Made by a program: the position numbers and the translations under genes. Under the pieces are notes generated by a model. It had not been told where the DNA came from. It worked only from the letters and a program-made list of their open reading frames with translations, and made no database searches. Below are positions 21,192-33,534 of a DNA stretch of 64,000 nt, piece by piece. The stretch is taken from assembly GCA_026826555.1 (NCBI GenBank), contig JAKSZT010054565.1:9258608-9322607 (forward strand), given 5' to 3'. Each line of letters opens with the position of its first letter. Within the stretch, counting starts at the first letter, position 1. Source of the DNA: Tolypeutes matacus (Eukaryota > Chordata > Mammalia > Cingulata > Chlamyphoridae).

Positions 21192-24100
21192 ACACTGAAT
21201 GTTAATGGATTAAATTCACCAATCAAAAGACACAGATTGGCAGAATGGATAAGAAAATATGATTCCTCTATATGCTGTCTACAAGAAACCCACCTTCAAC
21301 CCAGGGATTCAAGGAGGCTGAAAGTGAATGGCTAGAAAACCATTTTACAAGCTAACAATAGCCAAAAAAGGGCAGGAGTAGTTATTCTAATATCAGACAA
21401 AATAGACTTTAAATGCAAAACTACTGTAAGAGACAAAGATGGACACTACATATTAGTAAAAAGAGTAATCTCTCAAGAAGATAGAATAATCATCAACATT
21501 TACACACCTAATCAGGGTGCCTCAAAATACGTGCGGCAAACTCTGGAAAAACTAAGAGGAGAAATAAATGCCTCTGCAATTATAGCAGGGGATTTCAACA
21601 CACCACTATCATCATTAGACAGAACATCTAGACAGAGAATCAATAAAGAAACAAAGGCACTCAACAATACATTAGAAGACCTAGACTTAATAGACATATA
21701 CACAACACTACACCCAAATATAGCAGGATTTACATTCTTCTCGAGTGCACATGGAACATACTCCAAAATAGACCACATGCTAGGCCAAAGAACAACTCTC
21801 AATGAATTCAGAAAGATTGAGATTATACAAAGTAATTTCTCTGACAACAACGGAATGAAATTGGAAATCACTAAGGGCCAGAGAAACAGGTTAGGCACAA
21901 GGATATGAAGTTAAACAACACACTCTTAGACAAACAATGGGTCAAAGAGGAAATCTCAAAAGAAATCAATAACTACCTTGAAACTAATGAAAACGACAAT
22001 ACAACATATCAAAACCTATGGGATGCAGCGAAAGCAGTCCTGAGAGGGAAGTTCATAGCCATAAATTCATATATTAAAAAAGAAGAAAGAGCTAAAATTG
22101 AAGACCTAACTGCACACTTGGAGGAACTGGAAAAACAACAACAAACTAAACCTAAAGGAAGTAGAAAGAAGGAAATAATAAAGATTAGAGAAGAACTAAA
22201 TGAAATAGAGAATAAGAAAGACTGGAAACAATAAACAAAACCAAAAGCTGGTTCTTCGAGAATATCAATAAAATTGACAAACCCTTAGCCAGACTAACAA
22301 AGAAAAAGAGAGAACAGATGCAAATACATAAAATAAGGAATGAGCAAGGGGATATCACTACTGACCCTACAGAAATAAAGAGTATCATAACAGGATACTT
22401 TGAAAAATTATATGCCAACAAGAATGATAATTTAGAGGAAATGGACAAGTTTCTAGAAACCCACAAACAGCCTACATTGATGAAAGAAGAAATAGATGAA
22501 CTCAACAGTCCAATTACAAGTAAAGAGATAGACTCAGTCATCAAAAACCTCCCAACTAAGAAGAGTCCAGGACCAGATGGCTTCACAGCTGAATTCTACC
22601 AAACATTCCGGAAAGAGCTAACACCAATTCTACTTAAGCTCTTCCAAAAAATAAAAGTAGAAGGAATATTGCCTAACTCATTCTATGATGCCAACTTTAC
22701 CCTAATACTAAAACCAAATAAAGATACCACAAGAAAGGAAAATTACAGATCAATTTCTCTAATGAACCTAGATGCTAAAATCCTCAACAAAATACTTGCT
22801 AATCGCATTCAACAACATATCAAAAGGATTATACACCATGACCAAGTGGGTTTCATCCCGGGTATGCAAGGATGGTTCAATATAAGAAAATCAATCAATG
22901 TAATACACCACATAAACAGATTAAAAGAAAAAAATCACATGATCATCTCTATAGATGCAGAAAAAGCATTCGAGAAAATACAGCATTCTTTCCTCATAAA
23001 AACACCACAAAAGATAGGAATAGATGGAAACTTTCTGAATATGATAAAGGGTATATATGAAAAACCCAAAGCTAACATCATTTTCAACGGTGAAATCCTA
23101 AAAGCCTTCCCTCTGAGATCGGGAATTAGACAATGATGGCCACTATCACCATTCTTATTTAACATTGTCTTAGAAGTACTTGCACGAGCACTGAGACAAG
23201 AAAAGGACATAAAACGCATCCAGATTGGAAAAGAAGTAGTAAAAATTTCATTATTTGCAGATGACATGATCCTATACATAGAAAGCCCTGAGAAATCTAC
23301 AACAAGGCTTCTAGAACTTATAAAGGAGTTCAGTAATGTTGCAGGCTATAAGATCAATGCTCAAAAATCAGTAGCATTTCTATATACCAATAACGAGCAA
23401 ACTGAGGAGGCAGTCAGGAAAAAAATACCATTTACAATAGTAACTAAAAGAATCAAATACCTAGGAATAAATTTAACTAAAGATGTAAAGGACTTATATA
23501 CAGAAAATTACACAACACTGTTAAAGGAAATCAAAGAAGACTTAAATAAATGCAAAAATATTCCCTGTTCATGGATAGGAAGACTAAACATCATCAAGAT
23601 GTCTATCCTACCCAACCTAATCTACAGATTTAATGCAATCCCAATAAAAGTCAACACTGTATTTTTTAAGGAACTGGAAAAACTAACCACAAAATATATT
23701 TGGAGAGGCAAGAGGCCCCGAATTGCCAAAGACATATTGAAAAAGAAAAATGAAGTTGGAGGTATCACACTACCTGACTTTAAAACATACTACAAAGCTA
23801 CAGTGATCAAAACTGCGTGGTATTGGCACAAGGATAGACCTACTGACCAATGGAACCGAATTGAGAGTTCTGATATAGATCCTCACATATACAGTTATCT
23901 GATATTTGACAAGGCCATGAAGCCCACTCGGTTGGGAGAGAATGGCCTCTTTAACAAGTGGTGCTTGGAGAACTGGATATCCATATCCTAAGAATGAGAG
24001 AACAATACCATCTCACACCTTATACAAAAATCAACTCAAGATGGATCAAAGATCTAAATATAAGAGCCAAAACCATAAAGACCTTGGAAGATAATGTAGG

Positions 24101-24975
24101 GAAGCATCTACAGGACCTTGTAATAGCAAATGGTTTCATGAACTTCACAGCCAAAGCACGAGCAGCAAGAGAAAAAATAGATAAATGGGGTCTCATCAAA
24201 ATTAAAAACTTCTGCACCTCAAAGGATGTTATTAAGAAAATAAAAAGGCAGCCTACCCAATTGGAGAAAATATTTGGCAACCATGTATCTGATAGGAGCC
24301 TAATATCCTGCATATATAAAGAAATCCTACACCTTGAAAATAAAAAGACAAACAACCCATTTAAAAAATGGGCAAGTGACCTGAAAAGACACTTCTCCAA
24401 GGAAGATATACAAATGGTTAAAAAGCACATGAAAAAATGCTCAACATCGCCTGCTATCAGGGAAATGCAAATCAAAACTACAATGAGATAACATCTTACA
24501 CCCATCAGAATGACAGCTATTAAAAAAACAGCAGACTCTAAATGTTGGAGAGGATGTGGAGGAATAGGAACCCTCATCCACTGCTGGTGGGACTGTGGTA
24601 TGGTTCAGCCACTGTCAAGGACAGTTTGGCCGTTCCTCAGAAAACTAACAATAGATCTTCCGTATGATCCAGCAATTCGACTGCTGGGTATTTACCCAGA
24701 AGAACTGAAAGCAAAGACACAAACAGATATATGCACACCAATGTTCATAGTGGCATTTTTCACTATTGCCAAAAGTTGGAATCAGCCCCGGTGCCCATGA
24801 ACAGACGAATGGATAAGCAAAATGTTGTACATACATACAATGGAATATTACTCAGCTCTAAGAAGGAATAAAGTGTTAACACATGGAATAACGTGGATGA
24901 ATCTTGAAGACCTTATATTGAGTGAAGCAAGCCAGGCACTGAAGGATGAACAGTATATGACCTCACTGATTTGAA
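21192..24975 (+). pseudogene. L1 ORF2, endonuclease and reverse transcriptase (broken)
   Basis: The N-terminal AP-like endonuclease starts with TLNVNGLNSPIKRHRLAEW (from 21192) and contains AGDFNTPLSSLDR near 21590. Reverse transcriptase follows (22318-23990) with '[16 protein letters not shown]', 'KIDAEK-like' ISIDAEKAF, and the catalytic FADD box at 23254-23265. An in-frame TGA (about 23134) sits just before 'WPLSPFLFN', and frameshifts occur near 21905, 22240 and 23960. The C-terminal region (23958-24975) includes '[18 protein letters not shown]', the cysteine-rich motif. The catalytic Asp pair is kept, but the frame is broken at least four times. Confidence 0.92.
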
Positions 24976-27605
24976 CTGAGGAAAGTGAGCAGACTCTGAG
25001 AACCATTGTCTGAAAGATAGGTTAACAAGGGAGAGAAAGAGAAGAGCAGGCTTTGAGCCATCACCCATATGGACATAATCTATGGTAGAGGGATAGAGTA
25101 TAGTTGCATATTGAAGGATAGGACAGATGGGCAGTGATATTACTGGGTTTGGTGGTGCAGCATTGACAGGTGGGTAGATTAGGAAGGGCAGGTTCAAATA
25201 CCCAGGGCATGTAAATATGAATGTTGACATTCCATGAGTCAAGACAGGGGAGTGTCATATGCCCCAGGGGGCTGGGGAGGAAGGAACAGTTAAGATCTAA
25301 TGGGGTATTTAGTGGTCATGGGAAAGGTTTTTCATTACCTTACAGTAATGGACACAAGACATGGTAAATATCAAAACTTATTGGACTGCATCATCTAAAT
25401 TGTAAATGATACTGTACATCATTGACAATGTTTAGTTGCTATATTTTGCTATCTGTATAACAGTTATATCAATGCTAACATCCCCCCAAAAAAGGGGAGG
25501 GGTTTAATATGGGGTGGGGAAGGGGGGGTGGTTTGGTATCTGGGAGTTTCTGGTACTCCGTGTGTGACTTTGCTGTGACCTAAAACTTCTTTGAAAATTA
25601 AATGAAAAATTGGGAGACAATGGGGATTGAGAGGGGGAAGGTGTCACGGCACACCGGACATCCGATAACACAGTGATAAAAGGAAAAAAAGATATATATA
25701 TATATTTTTAAGGCATTTCTTTTGCTTTTTTCCCCATTTTTTGAATGTCCCAATCCGCTAATTATATTTTGTTTTGTTGTTTGTTTGTTTTCCTGAGTTT
25801 CCTTATGTTTGTCTCTTGCATGTAAGCTTATCATTGTTGTTTCTTTTTCCTATTAAGTGTATTTGATTATTTTATGGACTTCCTGTTCATGGAGGATTTA
25901 GATCACAGAAGGGTTACAATGGGTACTACAGGGGATTATTGGTGGGGGGTATCTGGGAGGGGGGATTCATGGGAGGAAGTTCATCCGAATATACATGAAA
26001 GATATACAAAATTGTTCAAAAGATCAAAGGACGGGGCATGGTCACGGTGGGTGGAGAATCACACAATAAATGAGGGAATCTGAATTCCTAGCCTGGAGAG
26101 CTCTGCCACAGTCTCCAAGGGAGCAGCAATAGTCCTCTGAGTGCAGGGACAGAGTCTGTCAAAAGAGGATGGCCCACTGATGAATTCTTTTTATTGATGA
26201 CTACCCTTATGAGTCTTTGTTCTTGTAACTGAAACTTAGCTTACTGTTATGGGGTGCCTAAGGGTTGCCACCTGAGAGCCTCCTTGTTGCTCAAATGTGG
26301 CCTCTCTCTAAGCCAAACTCAGCATATGAATGCATTACCTTCCCCACAATGTGGGACATGACTCACATGTCCCGGGGATGAGCCTCCCTGGCAACGAGGG
26401 ATTAATACCAATGCCAACTGGCAACACAACTGGAAAAAGACCTTGAATAAAAGGGGGAAAAGGTAAAGACAAATGAGTTCAAGTGGCTAAGAGACTTCAA
26501 AGAGTCGGGAGGTCATCCCAGAGGTAACGCTTACGCACACCTCAGTAGGAGCTCATAGAACATCAAAGTGCATATGACCCCACACAGAGGGGCTCCGGAG
26601 AGCTCTGGAGACACCCAGGTCCTATATAAGGGGGGATAGCCCCAGAGACTGACGCCTTATCAGTGGGCTCTATTTTGGAATCTGTGCTCCTGAGAGTGAC
26701 AGAATTGGACTCAAATAAGTCCTCCCTGCACATCGTTCATCAGTCCCTTCTATTCAAACCTATGTGTGATGCTGGAGTTTTTAGGTATACTTCCAGAGAC
26801 TGGAGCCTCTGGCCTACCTATGTGCCAGGTGTGCGTGGAATCTCGGTGGAGCTGCAACTCCTACCATACAGCTCAATGGATTCATCCAAGTCACCTGGCG
26901 AGGAGACAACGATGGGCAACGGCCAGCCCGGGGAATGGAGAGGGCCTGCATCTGCAGGCAGGATCATCCCACCCACCATATCCATGGGATATAAGCCCTC
27001 TCTCACTTGGAGGTGGAGTGGACATCACCATCCCAGTCCCCTCAGGATTGGGGGAAGAACTGTGGACTAGAGTGGACTTGATGGTATTCTGTTGTACACA
27101 TATGGTGATTCTAGCACTGGAATAAATTATAACAGTGAGGTGGAGCCAGTGGCCACTGGACACTTTTGGGGCAGGGAGGGGATGTGCAGCTGAAATATAG
27201 GGGCTTTTTCGGGATTTGGAGGTTGTCCTGAGTGCCGTTGTGGCAACGGATGTAGGCCATTTTAAATCAGCACACACCATTCAGAACTGTGTGGGAGAGA
27301 GTGTGGTCTACGATGTGAACTGTGGTCTATGGTTGATGGCAAGGCCCCAGGATGTATAAGTCCATTGAGGGTGATGGGCCACACTTTTGGGAGATGTTTG
27401 TGTGGGATGTCATGGGAGGTGTGGAACATGGTAATCCTGGTAGGTTCCATGTAATATTTTAGGTAATCTAAGCACCTCTTTATATATATATGTAACATTT
27501 TTGTAAGCAAATGCACATATATGTATATATATATTTATATATCATTTTACAAATATGGGTATGTATTGTGAAAATTTTGATTTTTACCCACAATAAAAAA
27601 TAAAT
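24976..27605 (+). mobile_element. L1 3' UTR, unusually long (~2.6 kb)
   Basis: It follows the ORF2 stop directly. Related blocks sit in independent minus-strand L1 copies in this window: about 26050-26440 matches 55990-56540, and 26790-27600 matches 53970-54690. ORF2-end plus early 3' UTR matches 57700-58150. It contains G-rich runs (25495-25535), (TA)n tracts (25690-25706 and 27480-27535), and ends 'cccacaataaaaaataaata'. The recurrence shows that these blocks belong to the L1 family and are not a separate insertion. Confidence 0.75.
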
Positions 27606-27614
27606 AAATTAAAC

Positions 27615-27954
27615 AACAACAAAAAAAACAACTCAGTCAACGTAAAAAAAAAAAAAATGCACTGGAGTTAACAGTACAAGTATAGGAATGTTCTTTCATG
27701 AATTATAGCAAATGTATGACACTAATACAAGGTGTTAATAATAGGGTTGTATTTAAGAAAAAAATATAACTACTGTAAACTATGTATTACAGTTAATAGT
27801 ACTGTTTTAATATTCTTTCCTCAATTGTAACAGAGGTACCACACTAATGCAAAGTGTCACAATAGAGGGGTATATGGGAACATTGTATTTTTTACATGAG
27901 TTTTATGTAAACTTACAATTTTTCTAATTAAAAAATAATAATAAAAAAAAGAAA
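27615..27954 (+). mobile_element. second L1 3' end downstream of the main L1
   Basis: After the A-rich tail and a short 'caactcagtcaacgt' plus A13 comes 'tacaagtataggaatgttct'-type text ending 'ttctaattaaaaaataataa'. It matches 8400-8730, so it is an L1 3' end of another family. It is either a pre-existing relic or sequence carried by read-through of the main L1. Confidence 0.65.
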
Positions 27955-28083
27955 AGAAATAATCCAAAGAAGTAATCTCTAGCTGGTATAAAACTCCATA
28001 TTGGCAATTGAATATTGTGATAACCACGAAAATACACAGGTATGAATGAAATCAAGATGAGCGCCCTTAAGAAGATTAATCCA

Positions 28084-28437
28084 GGAAAGTGGATATGGCT
28101 CTAGCATTTGCCTACCACATGGGAGGTCCCGGGTTCGGTTCCCGGTGCCTCCTAGAGAAGATGAGCAAGACAGTGAGCTGACCTGATAGGCTGGCGCAGT
28201 GAGCTGACGCAACTAGATGATGCAACGAGGAGACACAAAGAAGAAACACAACAAAACAGGAAGAGGAGTTGGCTCAAGTGATTGAACACCTCTCTCCCAC
28301 ATGGGAGATCCCAGGTGCCTCCTAAAGAGAAGACAAGCAGACACAGAGAGCACACAACGGATGGACACAGATAGCAGACAGCGAGCACAAACAAGGGGCG
28401 GGGGGAGAAATAAATAAAATAAATCTGTTTAAAAAAC
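28084..28437 (+). repeat. long DAS-type SINE (two head units), perfect TSD
   Basis: Two tRNA-like heads at about 28087 ('gtggatatggctctagcatt') and 28262 ('agaggagttggctcaagtga') are linked by 'gatgatgcaacgaggagac'-type text. The end is 'ataaataaaataaatctgtt' then a short A tail. The duplication 'agattaatcca' flanks it (28073-28083, 28438-28448). A single TSD pair around both units shows that they inserted together. Confidence 0.93.
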
Positions 28438-28448
28438 AGATTAATCCA

Positions 28449-29076
28449 CAGATTTACAGTTCAGAGTTCTAATGGCCACTGACATACTGATGTAATTGCA
28501 AGAAAGGCAGCACTAGGAACAAGTATGCGGTTATACATTACTTTAGTCCCACAAATGAGTTCTACCTAATTACCAAAGTATCCTGTCAGAAATATGCATT
28601 ATATTTATCATGGTCCATGATTCTATTTTGAGGAAATAAATGATAATACTAAAAGAGACTTGTAAATAGAACAAAAATTTCTCCTTAATTTATGTATCTT
28701 CCTAAGTCTTTGGAGGAAATCTTGTACCCTTTATATCTGTTAATCAAGCACTACTAGTTTTTCCCGACAATTACCTTAATTCTTTGAATAACTGCATGGG
28801 TATAATAAACATAGATCCATAATAGATTCACTCCAAGTTACTGAAACAAAACTAAAATGGAAACATTCTTCCTTTTACCAAAATATTGAATTTCATTTTT
28901 CTCTTTTGACTATTAGATAAATAAATATCATAGCAGCTAGAGTGGAGGCCCTAATAGCTGTATGGGATAATGAATTTAGTGTCAGTACTACTTAGTGAAG
29001 GAGTTTCCTATGTGAAAGATTTTATTTTATATTTATAAGTTTAAAATAACTCAAATGAAAGCAAGCACATACTTAC
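28449..29076. other. ITFG1 intron 4 (near exon 4), no recognised feature
   Basis: AT-rich intronic sequence. No exon, RNA gene or assignable repeat is visible. Confidence 0.5.
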
Positions 29077-29134
29077 TCCATAATTAGTGGTTCATCTTGA
29101 AAGGTCCTATTGAGTATGGTCATATTGTTAGGAT
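29077..29134 (-). CDS. ITFG1: ITFG1 exon 4
   Basis: Minus-strand exon with acceptor 'tttctatacag' and donor 'gtaagtatg'. It completes a split Asp codon (G|AT) and encodes PNNMTILNRTFQDEPLIM, leaving GA of the next split Asp. The length of 58 bp is 2+18 codons+2. It provides the NRT N-glycosylation sequon. Translation agrees with the known ITFG1 family over the whole exon. Confidence 0.94.
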
Positions 29135-29639
29135 CTGTATAGAAAGAAAACAGATAAATTAGATAATTTATTTTATATTGTTTTTGGCATCTGTACTTAC
29201 AGGAAAATATTTTTATGGTTTTTTTAAGATTCATCTCTAATTTATTCCAACTATTACCACTAACATGATACCATAAATCTAACTTAATTGTACATCATAT
29301 TTGTAAAGCCAAATTATTGGAAGAATTCATTATGTAGTAAAGACCAGCATTACAATAACTAATTTTTGACGTTTTAATCTGAAAATCTCTTACATGAGCC
29401 TTGTAATACACAATTTTGCACTAGAAACATTGATAATTAACCAAGGTTTTGGCACAGATAAGTAAATCTACCTGACTCTAATGTCCATGCTTATACACGA
29501 GTAGTACCTTGCACATGATAATTCTTATTTAAATATCTATTGACTGAATGAACATACAATATTGAGATTATTGCCTATATTCACAAATGTTACAGAAAGC
29601 ACAACTCCCTTAAAATCTGGCTCCCTGAACAAAGCTGTC

Positions 29640-30060
29640 TATATATAATTAGTTGGCCTTTCTGTTAAGACTTGAAGGTTTGTGGGTAGATATGGTAGAC
29701 TGGCTCTCAACATCCACTCCAATATTGTTAATGCAGCCTAGAAGCCAAAAATAGCATCTCCCAAATATTCTTGCACCTGAAATTCTTAATAAAATTAATG
29801 TTTTGCCCATTAGATAAACTGTGAGTTCTGGAACGAAGAACTGAGGCAAAGACTGTCTCAGTATCTGATCACTAAATCTGTGGATATCAAAGGTGGGTGT
29901 AGGGCACTCATATTGCCGGTTAGACATGGCAAGTAGTGTCATTCTGGCAGTTGTTAAGCAGATGGCCATACTCTCTGACTGTAAAAGTGGCAGTAGCTTC
30001 CTTTATGGCTTTGGGCATAGCTCCTGAAAGTTTAACCTAGAGCCTATTCTTCAGCCATCC
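29640..30060 (-). repeat. possible MaLR-like repeat (unassigned)
   Basis: The segment includes 'gtctcagtatctgatcacta', 'tggccatactctctgactgt' and 'cccaataaagccagtaactc', with the look of a degenerate LTR or retroposed UTR. I could not define ends or a family. A minus-strand ORF of 106 codons here has no recognisable domain and is probably chance. Confidence 0.25.
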
Positions 30061-30333
30061 CAATAAAGCCAGTAACTCTTTAAAAATTCTTTCTTCCCTA
30101 ACCTAACAAGAATGCATTTTGTTCTCTGCATTTGACTACAGACTAGCTCTGGGTTGAAAAAATTCAGAAATTGATATATTTAAAAAAGTTTGTGTAGACA
30201 ATTGTTGACACTCAAGAATTCTATTTTTGGACAGACTCCAGGACAATGTTTTTGTTATATTTACTAAGAATAACAGACATTTCCCCCCTCAACATCCAAT
30301 GATAAATATTTAAAATTTTATAAATAAATTCAC

Positions 30334-30479
30334 CTAATGTTTGATTTTGTCCCCAGAAGATAACAGCTCCTAATTCACTGCTGGCATGATTTTTGGGAAG
30401 ATATGTTAGAAGTACATCCATTTGTGAATCTCCATCATAATCACCAGGAACTACACTGGTTATCAATTCACTATGATTT
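30334..30479 (-). CDS. ITFG1: ITFG1 exon 3
   Basis: Minus-strand exon with acceptor 'gcttttttttag' and donor 'gtgaattt'. It finishes a split Lys codon (AA|A) and encodes NHSELITSVVPGDYDGDSQM, then DVLLTYLPKNHASSELGAVI and FWGQNQTL, leaving G of a split Asp codon. The length of 146 bp is 1+48 codons+1. DYDGDSQMD is a textbook DxDGDxxxD calcium-binding loop of an FG-GAP repeat. NQT and NHS are potential N-glycosylation sequons. Confidence 0.96.
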
Positions 30480-30499
30480 CTAAAAAAAAGCATTTGAAA

Positions 30500-31340
30500 A
30501 TATTCACTTAAATTATAATACAGAAAGACACCTCTATATTACTACCATAGAAAAGGTATTTTCAATGCAAAAGTTAAAATTTCACAGAAGTGATTAATTT
30601 CATTCTCTTCTTTAATATCTCATCTTCTCTCATATATGTATGCCACTTTGGTAGGGAATAAAGAGTTCAGGATAAATGCTGAGTAGTCTTAAGAAGGAAA
30701 ATAAATTTGAAATATAGCAAGAAAAAGTTCAGTTTTATGTCAATTATTGGCTAATACAGTCCTGTTATTTAGTTGCTTTATCAAAGATACCAAGGCATTT
30801 GGAAGATGTTTACAACAGAGGCCCATTTACTCAATTGCTGAAGCAGCTAGGAATAACAGGGTGATTTTGTTATAAAACATATTATTCATAAAATATTTAT
30901 TTTGGATCTTCATTGTGATTCTAAACTTACAGTGAAAATTAAACATTCATTTTATTTCTGAAAGCTACACAAGATTCACAATGGGAAATAAGTTCTTTTA
31001 CCCAAACATGGAAATATCAAACTATCCACACATACATATCTAATTTTATATTTTTACCATAAAAGAATTCTAAAACTATATATATTAACTTTGAAAGCTT
31101 ATCAAAATATCCTGGAACCTTGTCACAATGTTGTTTCAGAGACCCAACCAAAAAATAAGTCTTGAATTCCACTTAGTGCAAATTGCAAGTTAGCAAGTTT
31201 CCAGTTAAGACTATGGATCATTATTTTCAAAATGGCATCAAGAGTTTAAAAATATATAGACATACATTTTATTTAAAGTGAAATGCGGAAAACACTGAAA
31301 GGGTTAAAACTTAAGGCAGTTTAAAAAATTATTATAGCTG
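30500..31340. other. ITFG1 intron 2, no recognised feature
   Basis: AT-rich intronic DNA upstream of exon 3, with no confidently assignable repeat or exon. Confidence 0.45.
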
Positions 31341-31344
31341 TATT

Positions 31345-31530
31345 ATTGTGCATCTACTTATTATGCTCTAGTAAGTAATACTGATTATCTACAGTCTCAT
31401 TTAATCTCACCACTGAAATCACCATTATCCGCAATTAAAGGACCAGATTCAGAGCTATTAAGTAGGTTACAGAGTTAAACAGCCAGTTAAATGGAACAGC
31501 TAGACTTCAAATACAGCTCTGCTGGCCTCT
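31345..31530 (-). repeat. MIR relic
   Basis: The order of 'tctcatttaatctcacca', 'aattaaaggaccagattcag', 'taagtaggttacagagtta' and 'aatacagctctgctggcctc' is the diverged MIR pattern in reverse orientation. Confidence 0.5.
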
Positions 31531-31689
31531 AAAATTGATCATCATTACAAAATATTTTGGGTAATGTCAGTTTCCTCTAAGAATACCAATAATACTATAA
31601 CTTTTCCAAGGAAAATAACCTATCTTTAAAAATGGTGAGAAAACAGCTACTAGAATGGGATGTTTTATTACATTAAAAACAAAACAAAA

Positions 31690-32378
31690 CAAAACAAAAA
31701 ACCCCAGAAAATAACAAATGTTGAGTATGTGGATAAGTTGAAACCCTCATCAATTGCTAGTGGGGAATGTAAAATGGTGCAGCCGTTGTGGAAAATAGAT
31801 CAGCAGTTTCTCAAAATGTAAAACAGAATGATCCAGTAATTCTACTCCTTGTATATCCCAAAGAATCGAAAGCAGGGATTCAGATACTTGTACATTAATG
31901 TTCTCAGCAGTATTATTCACAATAGCCAAAAGGTGGGATCAACCCAAGAATCCATTAACAGATAAGTGGATAAATAAAATGTGGCAAATGCATACAATGG
32001 AATATTATGCAGCCATAAAAAGAAATGAAATTCTGATACATGCTATAACATTGATGAACCTTGAAAACACACTAAGAGAAATAAATCAGACACAAAATGA
32101 CAAATATTGTATGTTTCCACTTACATGAATTATCTGGAATAAACAAATTGAAAGAGACACAAAGTAGATTAGCATTGACCAGGGACTAGGTAGAAGGAGC
32201 ATGGGAGTTATAGCTAGCTCAATGGATGTGGAGTTTCTGTTTGGAATGATGAAAAAGTTCTGGAAATAGTGGTGATGGTTATGTATCATTGTGAACGTAC
32301 TTTATGCCATTGAATTGTATACTTAAAAATGGTAAATTTTAAGTTATGTATATTTTACCATGATTAAAAAAAAAAAAA
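31690..32378 (+). mobile_element. L1 ORF2 terminus and 3' UTR
   Basis: It contains 'tcaattgctagtggggaatg' and 'acaatggaatattatgcagc', then 'acaatgacaaatattgtat'-type text and '3' UTR 'tggtgatggttatgtatca', and ends 'ttttaccatgattaaaaa'. A short open stretch (31898-32128) encodes the typical FTIAKRWDQPKNP...MEYYAAIKRNE segment. It is 5'-truncated. Confidence 0.85.
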
Positions 32379-32399
32379 GAAGAAAAAAGATAATATATA

Positions 32400-33298
32400 G
32401 TAACAACACATGCTACTATGTAGCAAACTATAAGATGTGTGTGCATGTGTGTCCCCTACAGGCAGTAATATCTGTCCAAATACATCTAGGATTTGGGTAC
32501 AAAAACTACACTGATGGGAGGATATTACAAACTGTTAGATGGAACCTAATCAAGCTTTATTCCTAAAATTGCTTCTTCATGGTTATAAAAATGGGAACTT
32601 TTAAAGATGTCAGATTGATGCTTATATTTACCTCTTTTTTTCTTTTAAAGAATCCACTAAAATATATGAAATGATTATATGAAAAGTATATTGGTGAATG
32701 AATATATGAATATATGAAAAGTAAGTCTTGAGGACAAAGAGACCATGAAAGGAGACAGTGTATAAAAGGATGTTAATTGATTTAGCAGGGCAAAATTAAT
32801 GTGCCCAGAAAAAAAGAGAAAAGAAGAAATGCTTTGTCCCCTAAATAATCCATGGAGGCTCAAAAACAGTGGAAGACAAGAGTGAGGCATAAAGCTGAAA
32901 GTAGGTTCAACTGAAAGTCTGTATTCTGAATAGTAGTTCCTTCTTTCACGTAAGCAAGAACAAAGAGATTTATTCTCTAGAAAGTCTCAGGCATGAGGGA
33001 TTTGAGCTACAGCAGAGGGTAAGGGTGAGGCCTTAAGCTAAAAATAAGGAGTTAATGGAAAATATATAAATTGAACAATTTGACCCTTGCCCCTACCCTA
33101 GAATGCCAGCCAGCCAGGAATATACTTAGGAGCAAGAGACAGAAGAGAAGTCCCATGCATGCAATGAATGAGCTCTTTAGTACCTTACTCTTAACTATGA
33201 ATAGGCACCCGCTTTTTGAAGAAAATTATGAATATCAGAGAGTGAAAACAAATAGCAATAATGAACCTGATGTAAATAGAGATAAAGGAGGCAACTCA
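32400..33298. other. ITFG1 intron 2, no recognised feature
   Basis: Unassigned intronic sequence between an L1 tail and a SINE. Short ORFs here show no domain. Confidence 0.45.
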
Positions 33299-33309
33299 AG
33301 AAAACTTTA

Positions 33310-33500
33310 GGGAAGCGGCTGTGGCTCAATCAGTAGGGCTCCCGTTTACCATATGGGAGGCCCCGGGTTCGGTTCCCGGGGCCTCCTGGTGAAGGCAAGC
33401 CCGCCCGCACGGCGTGGTTAGCTGACCCAGCGAGCACAAGCAGCAAGGGGGGGATAAATGAATAAATAAATAAAATCTTTAAAAAGAAAAAAAAAAAAAA
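33310..33500 (+). repeat. DAS-type SINE, perfect TSD
   Basis: Complete copy: 'gggaagcggctgtggctcaa' head, 'gggttcggttcccggggcct' box B region, a 'caagcagcaaggggggg' segment, then an 'ataaataaataaaatcttt' tail and A15. The direct repeat 'agaaaacttta' (33299-33309 and 33501-33511) flanks it. It is nearly identical in sequence to the antisense copy at 1664-1884, so both derive from a young subfamily. Confidence 0.96.
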
Positions 33501-33534
33501 AGAAAACTTTAAAAATATACTTAGAGAGATAAAA

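Larger units (their letters stand above)
18329..27605 (+). mobile_element. near full-length L1 retrotransposon (~9.3 kb)
   Basis: This non-LTR retrotransposon lies in ITFG1 intron 4, antisense to the gene. The parts in order are a GC-rich 5' UTR starting 'gagacgggaccaagatggcg' (18331-18350), ORF1 (20118 to about 21090), ORF2 (about 21190-24975), and a long 3' UTR ending in an A-rich tail at about 27605. 'aagatggcg' at 18342-18350 is the YY1-type site found at L1 5' ends. Both ORFs carry stops and frameshifts, so it is immobile. The flanking word 'agaaataatc' occurs at 18319-18328 and again at 27955-27964, which may be the TSD. Length exceeds the usual 6-7 kb mainly because of the 3' UTR. Confidence 0.92.

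Noticed and set aside
21905..24800. Several open frames of 100-270 codons that look like genes
   Set aside because: They are segments of one broken L1 ORF2 (endonuclease, RT, Cys-rich), not separate host genes.
24913..27516. Minus- and plus-strand open frames of 75-135 codons downstream of ORF2
   Set aside because: The block recurs as L1 3' UTR in other copies, and the frames are not conserved between copies.
29649..29969. 106-codon minus frame considered as an additional ITFG1 exon
   Set aside because: Exons 3 and 4 join in frame without it, and its sequence does not resemble ITFG1.
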